IMG/VR virus record: IMGVR_UViG_3300036760_000092
Location: 1 to 28,701 of that record
Reading direction: 5' to 3' (one strand)
Length of the DNA stretch: 28,701 nucleotides
Source of the DNA: a virus
Made by a program: the position numbers and the translations under genes. Below, piece after piece: positions 1-8,003 of this stretch (position 1 is its first letter; the number at the start of each line of letters is the position of its first letter). A model generated the notes under the pieces. The model made no database searches, was not told the DNA's origin, and saw nothing but the letters and a program-made list of their open reading frames with translations.

Positions 1-457
1 CCATGAGCAGAAAACTAGACATCCCGCGCCAGTCGAACGGCGTGCCATCGGCGCGCAGCAGCAAATCGCCGTCACGACGCAAGGCGCCCACTTCGGCAGG
101 GAACGGATCGACCGGCTTCGGAATCGTGAACAGGCCGCGCCGGTAGTCCCAGCCCTCCAGCGGAATCGGGGACATCACCTCGGACCACGGTTGGTAGCCA
201 TTCGCTGAAGCGCTGACGGTCGCCGCCGTCAGATTGCGCGGCACGGTATCAAACCGCCAGACGCCAGCGGCATCGGTCAAACCGCCGAGCCGCCAGTCTT
301 GATACGGCGGCTGGCCGACAAATGATACGGACGCCCCCGCGAGCGGCTGGAGTGTGACCACGTCCACCACGGTGATCCGCACGACCTTACTGGTCGGCAC
401 GGGCGGTTGTGGAGGCTTGGGCGGCTTGGGCTTGCCCCAGCCGAAGATGTCACCCAT
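1..457 (-). CDS. Partial secreted or virion protein: Pro-rich start, CarboxypepD_reg-like domain, start of a possible glycosidase domain
   Basis: Open frame from ATG at 457 that runs without a stop to the left edge, giving about 152 residues; the C-terminus lies outside the window. Residues 8-21 are a Lys/Pro-rich linker. Residues 25-92 look like a carboxypeptidase-regulatory (Ig-like beta sandwich) domain, with the pattern 'PLAGASVSF' ... 'GLTDAAGVWRFDTVP'. From about residue 123 a new domain begins with 'RADGTPFDWRGMSSF', which resembles the N-terminal strand of GH5-like (TIM-barrel) glycoside hydrolases; that part is inference from a short stretch. The start lies 11 bases after the endolysin stop, with no clear Shine-Dalgarno site. 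Its place next to the lysis genes would fit a cell-surface polysaccharide enzyme or appendage protein. Confidence 0.7.
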   Translation of the reverse strand, partial: MGDIFGWGKPKPPKPPQPPVPTSKVVRITVVDVVTLQPLAGASVSFVGQPPYQDWRLGGLTDAAGVWRFDTVPRNLTAATVSASANGYQPWSEVMSPIPLEGWDYRRGLFTIPKPVDPFPAEVGALRRDGDLLLRADGTPFDWRGMSSFLLM

Positions 458-468
458 TGTCGTGCAGT

Positions 469-861
469 CTACGCCGAAACGGTCGTCGGAGGATACACCG
501 TTCCGCGCGCCCGCTGGCAGTGCAGATGCGGCCCCGTCGCCTTCGCGCTCACGACCTGAATGGCCTGCAACGCCAGCACGACGGACGACTCTGGAACTTC
601 ATACTGCACATAGAACAGCGGCCCCAGCATCGTCACTAGCCAGTGATACCGCTCGACCACTTGCGTGGGATTCCACGCGAACACGCTCACGTCAAATGCC
701 TCACCAGTCGGATGTGCGCCAGTCGTGTGCGAGTCACTGCCACTCGTCACAAGCCAATCCTCGTGGAAATGCTGCGTCGCCGCCTGAAACACCGAGAGCA
801 GCACGACCCCAGCCGACGACGGCACGAGTGTGACCCCTGGCGCAAACCGGACGACGTTCAT
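469..861 (-). CDS. Endolysin-like peptidase, M15 (D-Ala-D-Ala carboxypeptidase-like) family
   Basis: A 130-aa protein with the zinc-peptidase pattern of M15/VanY-type enzymes. 'SHTTGAHPTGEAFDVSV' (residues 44-60) carries His50 and Asp57 in the H-x6-D spacing, and 'GPHLHCQ' (110-116) offers the third ligand His114 or His112. Family members cleave peptide bonds in peptidoglycan stem peptides and act as phage endolysins or virion lysins. There is no signal peptide, so release would depend on a holin. The gene overlaps the upstream 75-aa gene by ATGA, and a coiled-coil/one-TM gene typical of a holin lies just before that. This is likely the lysis enzyme; a carboxypeptidase and an endopeptidase cannot be told apart here. 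Confidence 0.75.
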   Translation of the reverse strand: MNVVRFAPGVTLVPSSAGVVLLSVFQAATQHFHEDWLVTSGSDSHTTGAHPTGEAFDVSVFAWNPTQVVERYHWLVTMLGPLFYVQYEVPESSVVLALQAIQVVSAKATGPHLHCQRARGTVYPPTTVSA

Positions 862-1085
862 AGCGTGTCCAGCCGACGTTTTGGCAACCGCACGGCATCC
901 GGCCCAAACGACGGGGACGCCACCAGCCCAAACTTACTCCGGCGCATCTCGATCGCCCGCGCGGCCACCCGCTGCTGAAACGTCTCCCGGTCCACGCCCG
1001 CCCACCACGAATCACTCGGCGCGTGCAGGTCCGTCGTGAACGCCCCCTGCGTAAACGACGACGTGTCCCGAGGGCGGGGACTCAT
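858..1085 (-). CDS. Small hypothetical protein in the lysis group
   Basis: A 75-aa protein starting at ATG 1085, which overlaps the stop of the holin-like gene by ATGA; its own stop overlaps the endolysin start in the same way. Translational coupling on both sides argues that it is real. It is basic and contains 'SWWAGVDRETFQQRV' followed by an Arg-rich helix. No signal peptide, transmembrane segment or lipobox is visible, so it does not look like a spanin. I do not recognise a family. Its position between holin and endolysin suggests a role in lysis or simple co-expression. Confidence 0.6.
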   Translation of the reverse strand: MSPRPRDTSSFTQGAFTTDLHAPSDSWWAGVDRETFQQRVAARAIEMRRSKFGLVASPSFGPDAVRLPKRRLDTL

Positions 1086-1462
1086 AACACCTTGAGCAGC
1101 TTCAGCAGCCCAATCACAACCCCGACGCTCGCCACCGACGTGACCACGACCGTCCGCAGCATCGGCCACGTCACGGTGCCGACTTCCCCATCCCCAAACG
1201 GCTTGGGCGGATCGAGCCCGTGGAGCCGGGCAATCTCGCGCATCGCCTGATTGGCCTTCTCGTGCGTGCGATCCGCCTGCTCCTTCAGCCCGAGCAGCCC
1301 AGTTTCCGTGGACGCCACGCGCTCCCCTAACATCCACAACCGCTCAATGCGCTGTTCCAGCCCATCAAACCGCTTGTTCACGGCTTCGAGCCCATACTGA
1401 ATCTGCCCGGACAACTGCCCGAGCCGCTGGTCAATCGAGTCGAGGTCACGCGGGGTCGCCAT
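1082..1462 (-). CDS. Holin-like protein: coiled coil with C-terminal membrane helix
   Basis: A 126-aa protein. Residues 1-80 have heptad-like spacing of Leu/Ile/Val among charged residues (for example 'DSIDQRLGQLSGQIQYGLE'), which suggests a long coiled coil. Residues 104-121 form a single hydrophobic segment, followed by a short basic/hydrophobic tail. This layout recalls XhlA-type hemolysin/holin-associated proteins. It lies directly upstream of the endolysin pair and 5 bases downstream of the tail-collar gene. A holin or holin-accessory role is inferred from topology and context; a tail or membrane-anchored structural protein is the alternative. Confidence 0.55.
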   Translation of the reverse strand: MATPRDLDSIDQRLGQLSGQIQYGLEAVNKRFDGLEQRIERLWMLGERVASTETGLLGLKEQADRTHEKANQAMREIARLHGLDPPKPFGDGEVGTVTWPMLRTVVVTSVASVGVVIGLLKLLKVL

Positions 1463-1467
1463 ACCGC

Positions 1468-2466
1468 CTACGTTTTGATGATCGCGGTAAAGACGAGCGC
1501 GGGTGGATTCCCGGTGCCGGTGTTGCCCGTGCCGCTCGCCCCGGTGTTCCCCGTGCCGCCGGTCGCCGTGGTGCCGGTCGCAACCCCACCGGCGGGATTG
1601 ACCGACGCCGCGGTAATCCCCGTCGTCGCGCTCGCGCTATTCCGGTTGTAGTCCGCGATCGGATCGGCATCTCCACCGGCCTGATACTTCGCCGCCCCAC
1701 CCTCCGCGCCGCCCCCATGCACATGCCCAGGGTCGGTCACATTCACGGTGTGGGTGTGGTTCACCACATCGGTATACGTGTGCGTGTGCGACGGCCCCGC
1801 GTGCGTGTGACTCGGCCCCGTATGCACGTGGTCAATCGCGCCAAACGTGCCGCCCAAGGTCGAGCCGGTCCCCGCCGCGGCCTTGAAAAACGGAAACGTC
1901 CCGACACAGTTGGGGACATTGAAATGCGTCCCATCCGCCGCGCCATACGTCGTGCTGATCACCGTAAACAGCGACGCGTAAGCCGTCCGGAGATAACTCG
2001 CGCCGTCACAGAGCAGCCAGCCAGTCGGCGCCGCCGCCGCCCCATACATCAGCACCGACCCCGCCGGCACAATCCCGGACATCGCTGTCCAGGTCGCACC
2101 ATCGGTCGTGCCGATAAGCTGTCCCGGCGCGCTCGGTGACGGAATGACGACCCCGGAATCGGCCGGCAAGTCTACATTGTCGCGCGTCCACACGACGACC
2201 CCAGCCGAGTCCTTGAGGGTGAACTTGTAGCTCACCGCCGTATCGCCGTAGATGCCGACTTGTGTCCCGCTCACACTCGGACGACCCGCCGAATTGAGCG
2301 TGATCACGCTGCCGTTGGAATGGCCGCCTGCCAAGTCCGGATCGTTGTAGGTCAGGACCGGCGTAGTTGTGCCCGCAAGGAAGCTGGACAGCGTGCCGCC
2401 TGAATATGCCGCGCCGACCGCATCGCCAAACTGGAAGATGGGCAGGGGAATCAGCAGACCAGCCAT
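1468..2466 (-). CDS. Tail fibre/tailspike with head-binding-like N-terminus and phage tail-collar domain
   Basis: A 332-aa protein in three parts. Residues 10-105 ('AYSGGTLSSFLAGTTTPV', then 'LNSAGRPSV' and 'YKFTLKDSAGVVVWTRDN') match the beta-rich virion-attachment domain seen at the start of P22-type tailspikes. Residues 134-195 ('AGSVLMYGAAAAPTGWLLCDG', 'YASLFTVISTTYG', 'FNVPN') form a classic phage tail-collar domain. Residues 213-250 hold repeated His-x-His motifs (HVH, HTH, HTHT, HVH) that coordinate metal ions along the axis of trimeric fibres. The C-terminus is Gly/Thr/Asn-rich and ends in a beta strand. It is likely the receptor-binding appendage. It starts one base before the stop of the 653-aa ejection-type gene, so the two are tightly linked. 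Confidence 0.82.
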   Translation of the reverse strand: MAGLLIPLPIFQFGDAVGAAYSGGTLSSFLAGTTTPVLTYNDPDLAGGHSNGSVITLNSAGRPSVSGTQVGIYGDTAVSYKFTLKDSAGVVVWTRDNVDLPADSGVVIPSPSAPGQLIGTTDGATWTAMSGIVPAGSVLMYGAAAAPTGWLLCDGASYLRTAYASLFTVISTTYGAADGTHFNVPNCVGTFPFFKAAAGTGSTLGGTFGAIDHVHTGPSHTHAGPSHTHTYTDVVNHTHTVNVTDPGHVHGGGAEGGAAKYQAGGDADPIADYNRNSASATTGITAASVNPAGGVATGTTATGGTGNTGASGTGNTGTGNPPALVFTAIIKT

Positions 2467-4428
2467 TTACCACGACCCTCCACTCGACTTCGCCACACTT
2501 TGCGTCACCACACTGACAGCGCGAAGCTTCCGCAAGGCGGCTTCGATCGCTGGGGCTTCTCCTGTGCGAAGCGCCTTGGCAACATCGGCTAAATAGCGAG
2601 CCATTACAATCTTTCGCCCTTCAGTCAGCGCCTTGAGTCCCGTCTCAAGAGTCGGGCCGAGAATCCCACCGACCACCGCCCCGAGACGACCGGCCGACTG
2701 CCCACCCACTATCGCTCCAGTCAACCGCGAAATGATCGTGCGTGCAACCTTGGGACGACTCCGATCCACTTCTTCGGCCGCTTGAATCACGTCATCAACC
2801 TTGCGATAGAACGAGTAATCCTTATTGATCGCTGCCGTCGCCGGATCGGCCGTCGCCAACGTCTCACGCAGCACACCCGCGACATCAGCCGATCCATTCG
2901 CTTGACCGAGAACTTTCTGAAAGTCTTGCGTGACCGACGGGTTATATTTCGCCTTCGCCACTTGGTCATGAGCCTGACGGATCGTGCGAAGACTGTCATA
3001 CGTCGCGGCCGGTCCCAACTTCTGCACGTCCGCTATCGCTTGGGTGATCACATCCGCGTGGGACTGATACGGAGCGGCTACCACCGGACTGCCAAGCGGA
3101 CCTGTCTGAGCCGTCTCAAAGTCTTCGATCGGCAACATCGTGCGTCCTAGAGGGCGTCCTGGTTGTGGAGACGGCCCCCCACGAATACGCGCATCAGCCA
3201 CCTCGATCGCCCGTTTAACCATCGCGGTGGGCAACCGCTGCCCACTCTCGATGTAGCCTTTCAACGTGCGCGCCATCGACACCCGCGTGCCGGTTCCACC
3301 GATGTCATGCAACACCGGAGAACCGGCAATCCCAGGCGTGAAGCTTTTCTCCCGATAATCCAAGGACGGGTCCGCCGCCACGGCACGACTCGACGGCTCT
3401 TGATCGAGCCGCACATACGGGAACTCATCGAGTTCGGCTTGAATCCGTTTCAACTCAGCTTGATACTCAGCCGGCAGAGACGCAAAGGCTGACTGCGTCG
3501 GCGCAGAGGTCGGAAGCTTCGGAGACAACCCCATCGACTTGAGACGCGCATGGGCTTCCGCCCCTTCCGCCGGATGCGCGGTGATCCGCGCGAGTCGATC
3601 TTTCAAGGCCGAGACCACCACCGAGGTATCAATGAGATCATGCGGATTCCGGGCCTGAGCCGCCTCATCGAGCCGACCTTCCAACACGGCGCGTTGATCG
3701 GCCACCTTCTGACCTAGCCCCGATCGCGTCAGCGCGCCCATCTCAGGCTCCGCCGCCAAGCGCTCAGACGTCTGAATCGCCATGTTTGCGAACCGAGTTT
3801 TGTTCGCCCCGACTTTCGGCGTGATCACATCGGCCATCCGACGTGATGACCCACGCGCAGCCATCTCGGCCACCGTGGGCGCCCCTGGGACGTGCCGTGC
3901 CACTTTGGCACCAGCAGCGACCAGACCAGGAGCGGCGACTGTGGTCATCAGGCCAGCCGCTTCCCCTAATCCTCCAGCCACATCACCCGATCCGATTGTT
4001 TCTCCCACATCTGCGGCGGCCGGTCCGACGAGCGGCAACGCCCCCGCCAGCGCATAACCCATCGCTTCAACGTGGCGCCCTTGGTCGAACGCATCTTTGG
4101 CCTTCTGAAACTGCGCGTATTGCGCCATCCCAAGATTGAATCCACTGGTCATCGGGTTCGTCGTCGCCAAGTCGATGATGCCTTTTGCCATCGCAATCGG
4201 ATTCATCTGTTTCAGAAACCCCAACGCCCAGCGCGCCACGTCATGCCCAGGATCGGGAGGCGCATCCACCGGCTTCTTCGGGTCGTAAGGATTGATCGCG
4301 TAAGAATCTCCAGGTTGACGAGGCAGGTCCGACGAGGCGGTCGTCACCACCCCGCCGAATTGTTTTGCCAACGCCGAGGACGGCGTGCCGCCAAACTGCT
4401 TCGCCAGCTCAGACGAGGACTGCGGCAT
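2467..4428 (-). CDS. Large internal/ejection-type virion protein (653 aa)
   Basis: The start is ATG 4428, which overlaps the stop of the previous gene (TAATG) and follows AAGG; upstream in-frame codons belong to the neighbour's shadow. The N-terminus carries two near-identical units, 'SELAKQFGG' and 'SALAKQFGG' (residues 6-26), and a decayed third around residues 33-41. Residues about 115-185 are Ala/Gly-rich and partly hydrophobic. Most of the rest is helical and rich in Ala, Gln, Lys and Glu, with a second Gly-rich hydrophobic patch near residues 575-600. Composition, length and position fit the P22 gp16-type DNA-ejection proteins, the last of the ejection block. No enzymatic motif (transglycosylase or peptidase) was seen. 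Identification is by context. Confidence 0.65.
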   Translation of the reverse strand: MPQSSSELAKQFGGTPSSALAKQFGGVVTTASSDLPRQPGDSYAINPYDPKKPVDAPPDPGHDVARWALGFLKQMNPIAMAKGIIDLATTNPMTSGFNLGMAQYAQFQKAKDAFDQGRHVEAMGYALAGALPLVGPAAADVGETIGSGDVAGGLGEAAGLMTTVAAPGLVAAGAKVARHVPGAPTVAEMAARGSSRRMADVITPKVGANKTRFANMAIQTSERLAAEPEMGALTRSGLGQKVADQRAVLEGRLDEAAQARNPHDLIDTSVVVSALKDRLARITAHPAEGAEAHARLKSMGLSPKLPTSAPTQSAFASLPAEYQAELKRIQAELDEFPYVRLDQEPSSRAVAADPSLDYREKSFTPGIAGSPVLHDIGGTGTRVSMARTLKGYIESGQRLPTAMVKRAIEVADARIRGGPSPQPGRPLGRTMLPIEDFETAQTGPLGSPVVAAPYQSHADVITQAIADVQKLGPAATYDSLRTIRQAHDQVAKAKYNPSVTQDFQKVLGQANGSADVAGVLRETLATADPATAAINKDYSFYRKVDDVIQAAEEVDRSRPKVARTIISRLTGAIVGGQSAGRLGAVVGGILGPTLETGLKALTEGRKIVMARYLADVAKALRTGEAPAIEAALRKLRAVSVVTQSVAKSSGGSW

Positions 4429-6104
4429 TACCCACCGGCCTTCTTGAACGCATCCGCCGCCGCTTGTGTCGGGAACGTATACGACTGCCCGTCTTTGCCG
4501 AGCACGGTGACATTCCCACCGCCACCTTGCGGAGACGCCACGAGGTTCTTCCCATGCAGCCGGTCGGAGTATTCCTGCATCCAATCGCGCGTGCCCTGTA
4601 ACGACCCGATAAACGTCGGATAATCCTGTTTCATGGCGGTCATGAACGTCGAGAGGTGTTCGATCATCTGAATACTCCCCCCCGCCCGCGCGCCGCCGTG
4701 CGCCCGCGCCACCGCCGTCGTCAACAGCCCGAGGTCGGTCCGAAACCGTCCGATCTCCTGCGCCGTCTTCGCATCCCCTCCGGCCACTTCGCCCGCACCC
4801 AGTTTCCCAGCGAGAAAATCCGCCCATCGGCCCGCAATCGGCCCTAACACGCCCTTCTGGTCCAACGCCCGCGCTTGCGCTTCGATCTGGGTGATCATGG
4901 GCAAGATCGCATCAGCCGTCTCTCCCATTTGGCGGGTCTGACTCGACAACTTATTGAGATCAACCCCCGCTTTCGCCAGCCCTGCATCGACTGCCTTTTT
5001 CATTGCCTGATCGGTAATGAGCGCCTTGACTGTCGGATCGGCCTGCACTTGACGCACCCAGTATGCGACATCTTCCGCCGAGAGCGCGCCCCCGCTGGTG
5101 AGCTTTAATCGCTCCGCGGCAAGCTTTTCCTCCGCGCGATTATGTCGAGCGGTTTCCGCCTGCCCCGCCGCCTGCCCGGCGAGGGTCGCCACCTTCTCCG
5201 CGCCTTCCAGATACCCCGTCAGCCGAGTTTCGGTGTCCGTGTTCCAGTCCTTCGGCAGCACCTGGCCCATCCTCGGATCGACCGCGACCGCCAATGCGCG
5301 ATTGGCCGCATACTGCTGCGGATTGGTCAACAGATGCTTCACCGTGGCCGTGAACGCCGCCTCCTCGGCCTTCGTCTTGTTCTCGGCATTGGTATAACCT
5401 TGCCCGACCACCTGTAAGGCGGCGTGTTGGTCGGTCAGCGTCTGCCCGTACGTCTGCGTGAGATGCACCACATTGGCCCAAGCCTTCGGGTCGAACGGGT
5501 CGCCCGGTTTCCCCGCCACTTCTTGGGCATACTGGATTTCCGGCTGAGAGAACCCGGACTGCTGCATCACCGTCAGCATCGCCGCGCGGGCGGTATCCGC
5601 GCCCCGCTGGTCGGTGACACCATTCGCCATGTGTCCGAGCAAATCGAGGCCTGACTTGCGCGAGCCCAGCGATTCGGTAATCGCCTGAAACCTCGACTTC
5701 TGCGTGTCCCACTCCTCTTTATCGGCGAGTTCCGCCTTCGCGTCCAGTTGCAGCGCGAGCGCGCCTTTGCCTTGCTTCCGCAGTTGGTCAGCCACGAACC
5801 GCAACCGATCCGCACGGGTCATCGGCCCGCCCGAGGGCATCCCTTGCGGCGCTTGAGCTGGATCCGGTGGCGCGCTCGGGTCCGTCAGGGGCAGGCCGGT
5901 GCCCTTGCCTTGCTCAGGGTCCGGTTGGGCCGGATCGACAGGCTGGTGCGGCGCGGGAGCCAGCGTGGCACTCGGCATCGGCAGCGAGGCGAGCTTATCC
6001 AGCACATCCGAATCCCGCTGCTGGCGCAGTTGCTCAAAGAGCTTCGGCAAGTCCGCAAGGGACTTCCCGAGCGCCTGAAACGCATACGCCCGCCCGTAGC
6101 CCAT
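4428..6104 (-). CDS. Internal/ejection-type virion protein (558 aa)
   Basis: It starts at ATG 6104 overlapping the previous stop (TAATG), with GGGAGG just upstream. Residues 1-40 are helical, 45-95 form a Pro/Asp-rich linker, and from about 95 to the end the protein is mostly alpha-helical and rich in Ala, Gln and Asp. It ends in a short beta-rich module, 'VTVLGKDGQSYTFPTQAAA', that looks like a small substrate- or wall-binding finger. No membrane helix or catalytic signature is obvious. Its place between two other long Ala-rich proteins downstream of the tail machine genes suggests a P22 gp20-like ejected protein. Confidence 0.62.
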   Translation of the reverse strand: MGYGRAYAFQALGKSLADLPKLFEQLRQQRDSDVLDKLASLPMPSATLAPAPHQPVDPAQPDPEQGKGTGLPLTDPSAPPDPAQAPQGMPSGGPMTRADRLRFVADQLRKQGKGALALQLDAKAELADKEEWDTQKSRFQAITESLGSRKSGLDLLGHMANGVTDQRGADTARAAMLTVMQQSGFSQPEIQYAQEVAGKPGDPFDPKAWANVVHLTQTYGQTLTDQHAALQVVGQGYTNAENKTKAEEAAFTATVKHLLTNPQQYAANRALAVAVDPRMGQVLPKDWNTDTETRLTGYLEGAEKVATLAGQAAGQAETARHNRAEEKLAAERLKLTSGGALSAEDVAYWVRQVQADPTVKALITDQAMKKAVDAGLAKAGVDLNKLSSQTRQMGETADAILPMITQIEAQARALDQKGVLGPIAGRWADFLAGKLGAGEVAGGDAKTAQEIGRFRTDLGLLTTAVARAHGGARAGGSIQMIEHLSTFMTAMKQDYPTFIGSLQGTRDWMQEYSDRLHGKNLVASPQGGGGNVTVLGKDGQSYTFPTQAAADAFKKAGG

Positions 6105-6115
6105 TACGCGCCTCC
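6101..6115. repeat. Gene-junction repeat, copy 1 (CCATTACGCGCCTCC)
   Basis: Fifteen bases identical to 7021-7035. On the minus strand it carries GGAGG, a stop TAA and an overlapping ATG, coupling the 306-aa and 558-aa genes. Confidence 0.8.
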
Positions 6116-7024
6116 CGCCGAGGCGGCCGTTATCCCCTGCGCGGAAATGGTCGCGTCTCGGTTAAACGTCGCCGCCTGGTTCGTGTTGAAGATGTTGAAC
6201 CGGCCGAGATACTCGTTCCAGGCGTTCTGATACGCCTGATTGCTCGCGGTCAGCGCATTCGCCGTGTTCGTGTCAAAGATGGATTTCGCCGTGCCTTCGT
6301 TCAAGCTATACAGCCCGGCCTCACGGGTGAGCGCGTCGTTGTATTTCGACCCGGCGTAATCGGTCGCAAACTGCGATAAGCCTTGGAACGTGTTCGGGGT
6401 GAAGTAGCTGCCACGCGCCGCCGCCGAGTGCTCAAGCGCCCCCTGCCCTTGTTTGAGGCCGAGCGCGTAGCCGGGCTCGTTCTGGACTTGATCCATCGTC
6501 GGCGCCGCGAACGGGTCAAATGCGAACTGATCGGGGACATACGCCGCTGGAGCCGCAAACTTTTCCTCAAAGTCGTGGAAGTAGGGGTTCGCCGGGTCCA
6601 GCGCCGATCCGCCCGCCTCACCCTCGCCCCCACCTGTCCCGGTCTGCCACGTCCAGGCCACGCCGCCACTGTCGGCGCCTTGAATGACATCAACAATCGT
6701 GCCATCGGCAAGCTGAATCTTCCCAGCGATGCCCTTCGCGTTCTTGAGCACTTTGATGCCGGCATTGTTCAAGAACCGTTCAACGATGAGCAGTTCGGAC
6801 GGCTTCGGAGGACGCTTCCCTGTGAGATATTGGAAATACGCCTTCGGGTCCGCTCTCGGGTCGCCCGTGTAGCCGGCGTATTGCTGATAACCTTGAAGCT
6901 TCGCAGCGGCCGAGACCACACTGCCCACGCCGCCTGCGGACGGATCCGGCACCGTCGGGACGCCCCCACCCGTACCTGGACCTTTCTGTCCCGGATCATC
7001 GAAGTCCGCCCAGGTGACCGCCAT
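6104..7024 (-). CDS. Internal/virion protein (306 aa) of the ejection block
   Basis: The start ATG 7024 overlaps the upstream stop (TAATG) and is preceded by GGAGG. The first 40 residues are Gly/Pro-rich and disordered-looking. Residues 80-140 have alternating strand patterns ('GIKVLKNAKGIAGKIQLADG' type, then 'VAWTWQTG'). From about residue 185 the chain becomes helical and Asn/Gln/Ala-rich and ends in 'AQGITAASAGGA'. The helical half resembles phage internal proteins that pack with DNA. No known domain was recognised. It shares an identical 15-bp gene-junction sequence with its downstream neighbour. Confidence 0.58.
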   Translation of the reverse strand: MAVTWADFDDPGQKGPGTGGGVPTVPDPSAGGVGSVVSAAAKLQGYQQYAGYTGDPRADPKAYFQYLTGKRPPKPSELLIVERFLNNAGIKVLKNAKGIAGKIQLADGTIVDVIQGADSGGVAWTWQTGTGGGEGEAGGSALDPANPYFHDFEEKFAAPAAYVPDQFAFDPFAAPTMDQVQNEPGYALGLKQGQGALEHSAAARGSYFTPNTFQGLSQFATDYAGSKYNDALTREAGLYSLNEGTAKSIFDTNTANALTASNQAYQNAWNEYLGRFNIFNTNQAATFNRDATISAQGITAASAGGA

Positions 7025-7035
7025 TACGCGCCTCC
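7021..7035. repeat. Gene-junction repeat, copy 2 (CCATTACGCGCCTCC)
   Basis: Same 15 bases as 6101-6115, here coupling the 192-aa and 306-aa genes by GGAGG and TAATG. Confidence 0.8.
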
Positions 7036-7602
7036 GGTGCCCAATTGGGCAAACCAATACTCGGCATCGGTCGGGGGCACATAGCGCACCTGCCCCTGCG
7101 TATCCGACACGGGCACATACCCTGGTTGCTGCGTCGTGGACGGCATCGTCCCAGACGGCGGCTGGGCTGGGCTTGAGGTCGGCGCGGTCGGCTGCTGGCC
7201 GTTCAGTTGTGCCAAACTCATGGCCTGTGCGAGGGCTGCCCGCACCCGGGGGGGAGACGCCGGCGTCGGTGGCCTCACACCAGCATCACGCCCTTGAACC
7301 GGCGGAGCCGTGAGACCCATTTTGGTCCGGAGATCTGACAGCGCCATGCCCCCGGCATTCGTCCACGGGCTGAGGCGCTCCACGAGGGCCGCTTTCCTCG
7401 CGGCCGCCTCCTGTAAGGCTTGCTGATCCGCCGCCTGTTTCGCGTCAAACTCGCGCTGCTGCTCGGCCAGCTTCGCGGCGTCCGCCTTCTGCTGGGCTGC
7501 GAGTTGCTCATCCTCAGCCGCGCCCTGCTCATGGGCGCCATACACAGCCGCCGCGGTGGACGCCCCGGCCGTAATCGCCGCCGCAATCACTACTGGAGGC
7601 AT
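7024..7602 (-). CDS. Small internal/ejection-type protein with hydrophobic N-terminus and coiled coil (192 aa), gp7-like by position
   Basis: I chose ATG 7602 because AGGAG lies 6-7 bases upstream; a longer frame to 7641 would overlap the neighbour with no better site. Residues 4-22 are a hydrophobic Ala-rich helix ('VVIAAAITAGASTAAAV'). Residues 28-80 are a charged Gln/Lys/Glu/Ala coiled coil, and the C-terminal half is Pro/Gln/Ser-rich and ends in 'YWFAQLGTGGA'. A hydrophobic helix followed by a coiled coil is common in the first ejection protein of short-tailed phages, and gene order matches P22 gp7. The assignment is inferred. Confidence 0.58.
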   Translation of the reverse strand: MPPVVIAAAITAGASTAAAVYGAHEQGAAEDEQLAAQQKADAAKLAEQQREFDAKQAADQQALQEAAARKAALVERLSPWTNAGGMALSDLRTKMGLTAPPVQGRDAGVRPPTPASPPRVRAALAQAMSLAQLNGQQPTAPTSSPAQPPSGTMPSTTQQPGYVPVSDTQGQVRYVPPTDAEYWFAQLGTGGA

Positions 7603-8003
7603 ATCGACTCCTTCTCCCACTGAGCTTTCGACAATCGCCATCGAGTGCCGTCACGACGAAAGCCCGCAATCCGAGCTAACCCGATGGCCGCGAGGTTCTC
7701 GGTCATCCACGCGGCCACGAGTTCGACACACGGCGTCTGCTCAAACATCAACCGCATGCCCAGACGCATCGTCGTCAGGACTTCCGCGCGAGTGCGCGTC
7801 GGCAGAAACGCCGCATGCACATGATAGACCCGTGGGGCATCGACAAACGGAGCCGCGAGAAAGCCGCCTGACTCGCTTTGTATCCACCGGACTCCAGGCG
7901 CGGCAAAGATCGCCGCCACATCAATCGGCGGCGGTCCCCCCATAAACGGAGCGACCTCTGGGTGATTCATCACCGACGACCAAAACGTTAAATCGGCCCT
8001 CAT
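7590..8003 (-). CDS. P22 gp14-like (DUF2824) virion assembly protein, GNAT-like fold
   Basis: A 137-aa protein with a layout recalling small GNAT-fold proteins: central 'VYHVHAAFLPTRTRAEV', then a helix, then 'LVAAWMTENLAAIGLARIAGF', matching the acetyl-CoA-site helix and the following strand. P22 gene 14 and its DUF2824 relatives lie between the tail genes and gene 7, which is exactly this place. The acetyltransferase fold in that family is thought to serve assembly rather than catalysis. It overlaps the upstream gene by ATGA and the downstream gene by 13 bases. Confidence 0.6.
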   Translation of the reverse strand: MRADLTFWSSVMNHPEVAPFMGGPPPIDVAAIFAAPGVRWIQSESGGFLAAPFVDAPRVYHVHAAFLPTRTRAEVLTTMRLGMRLMFEQTPCVELVAAWMTENLAAIGLARIAGFRRDGTRWRLSKAQWEKESICLQ

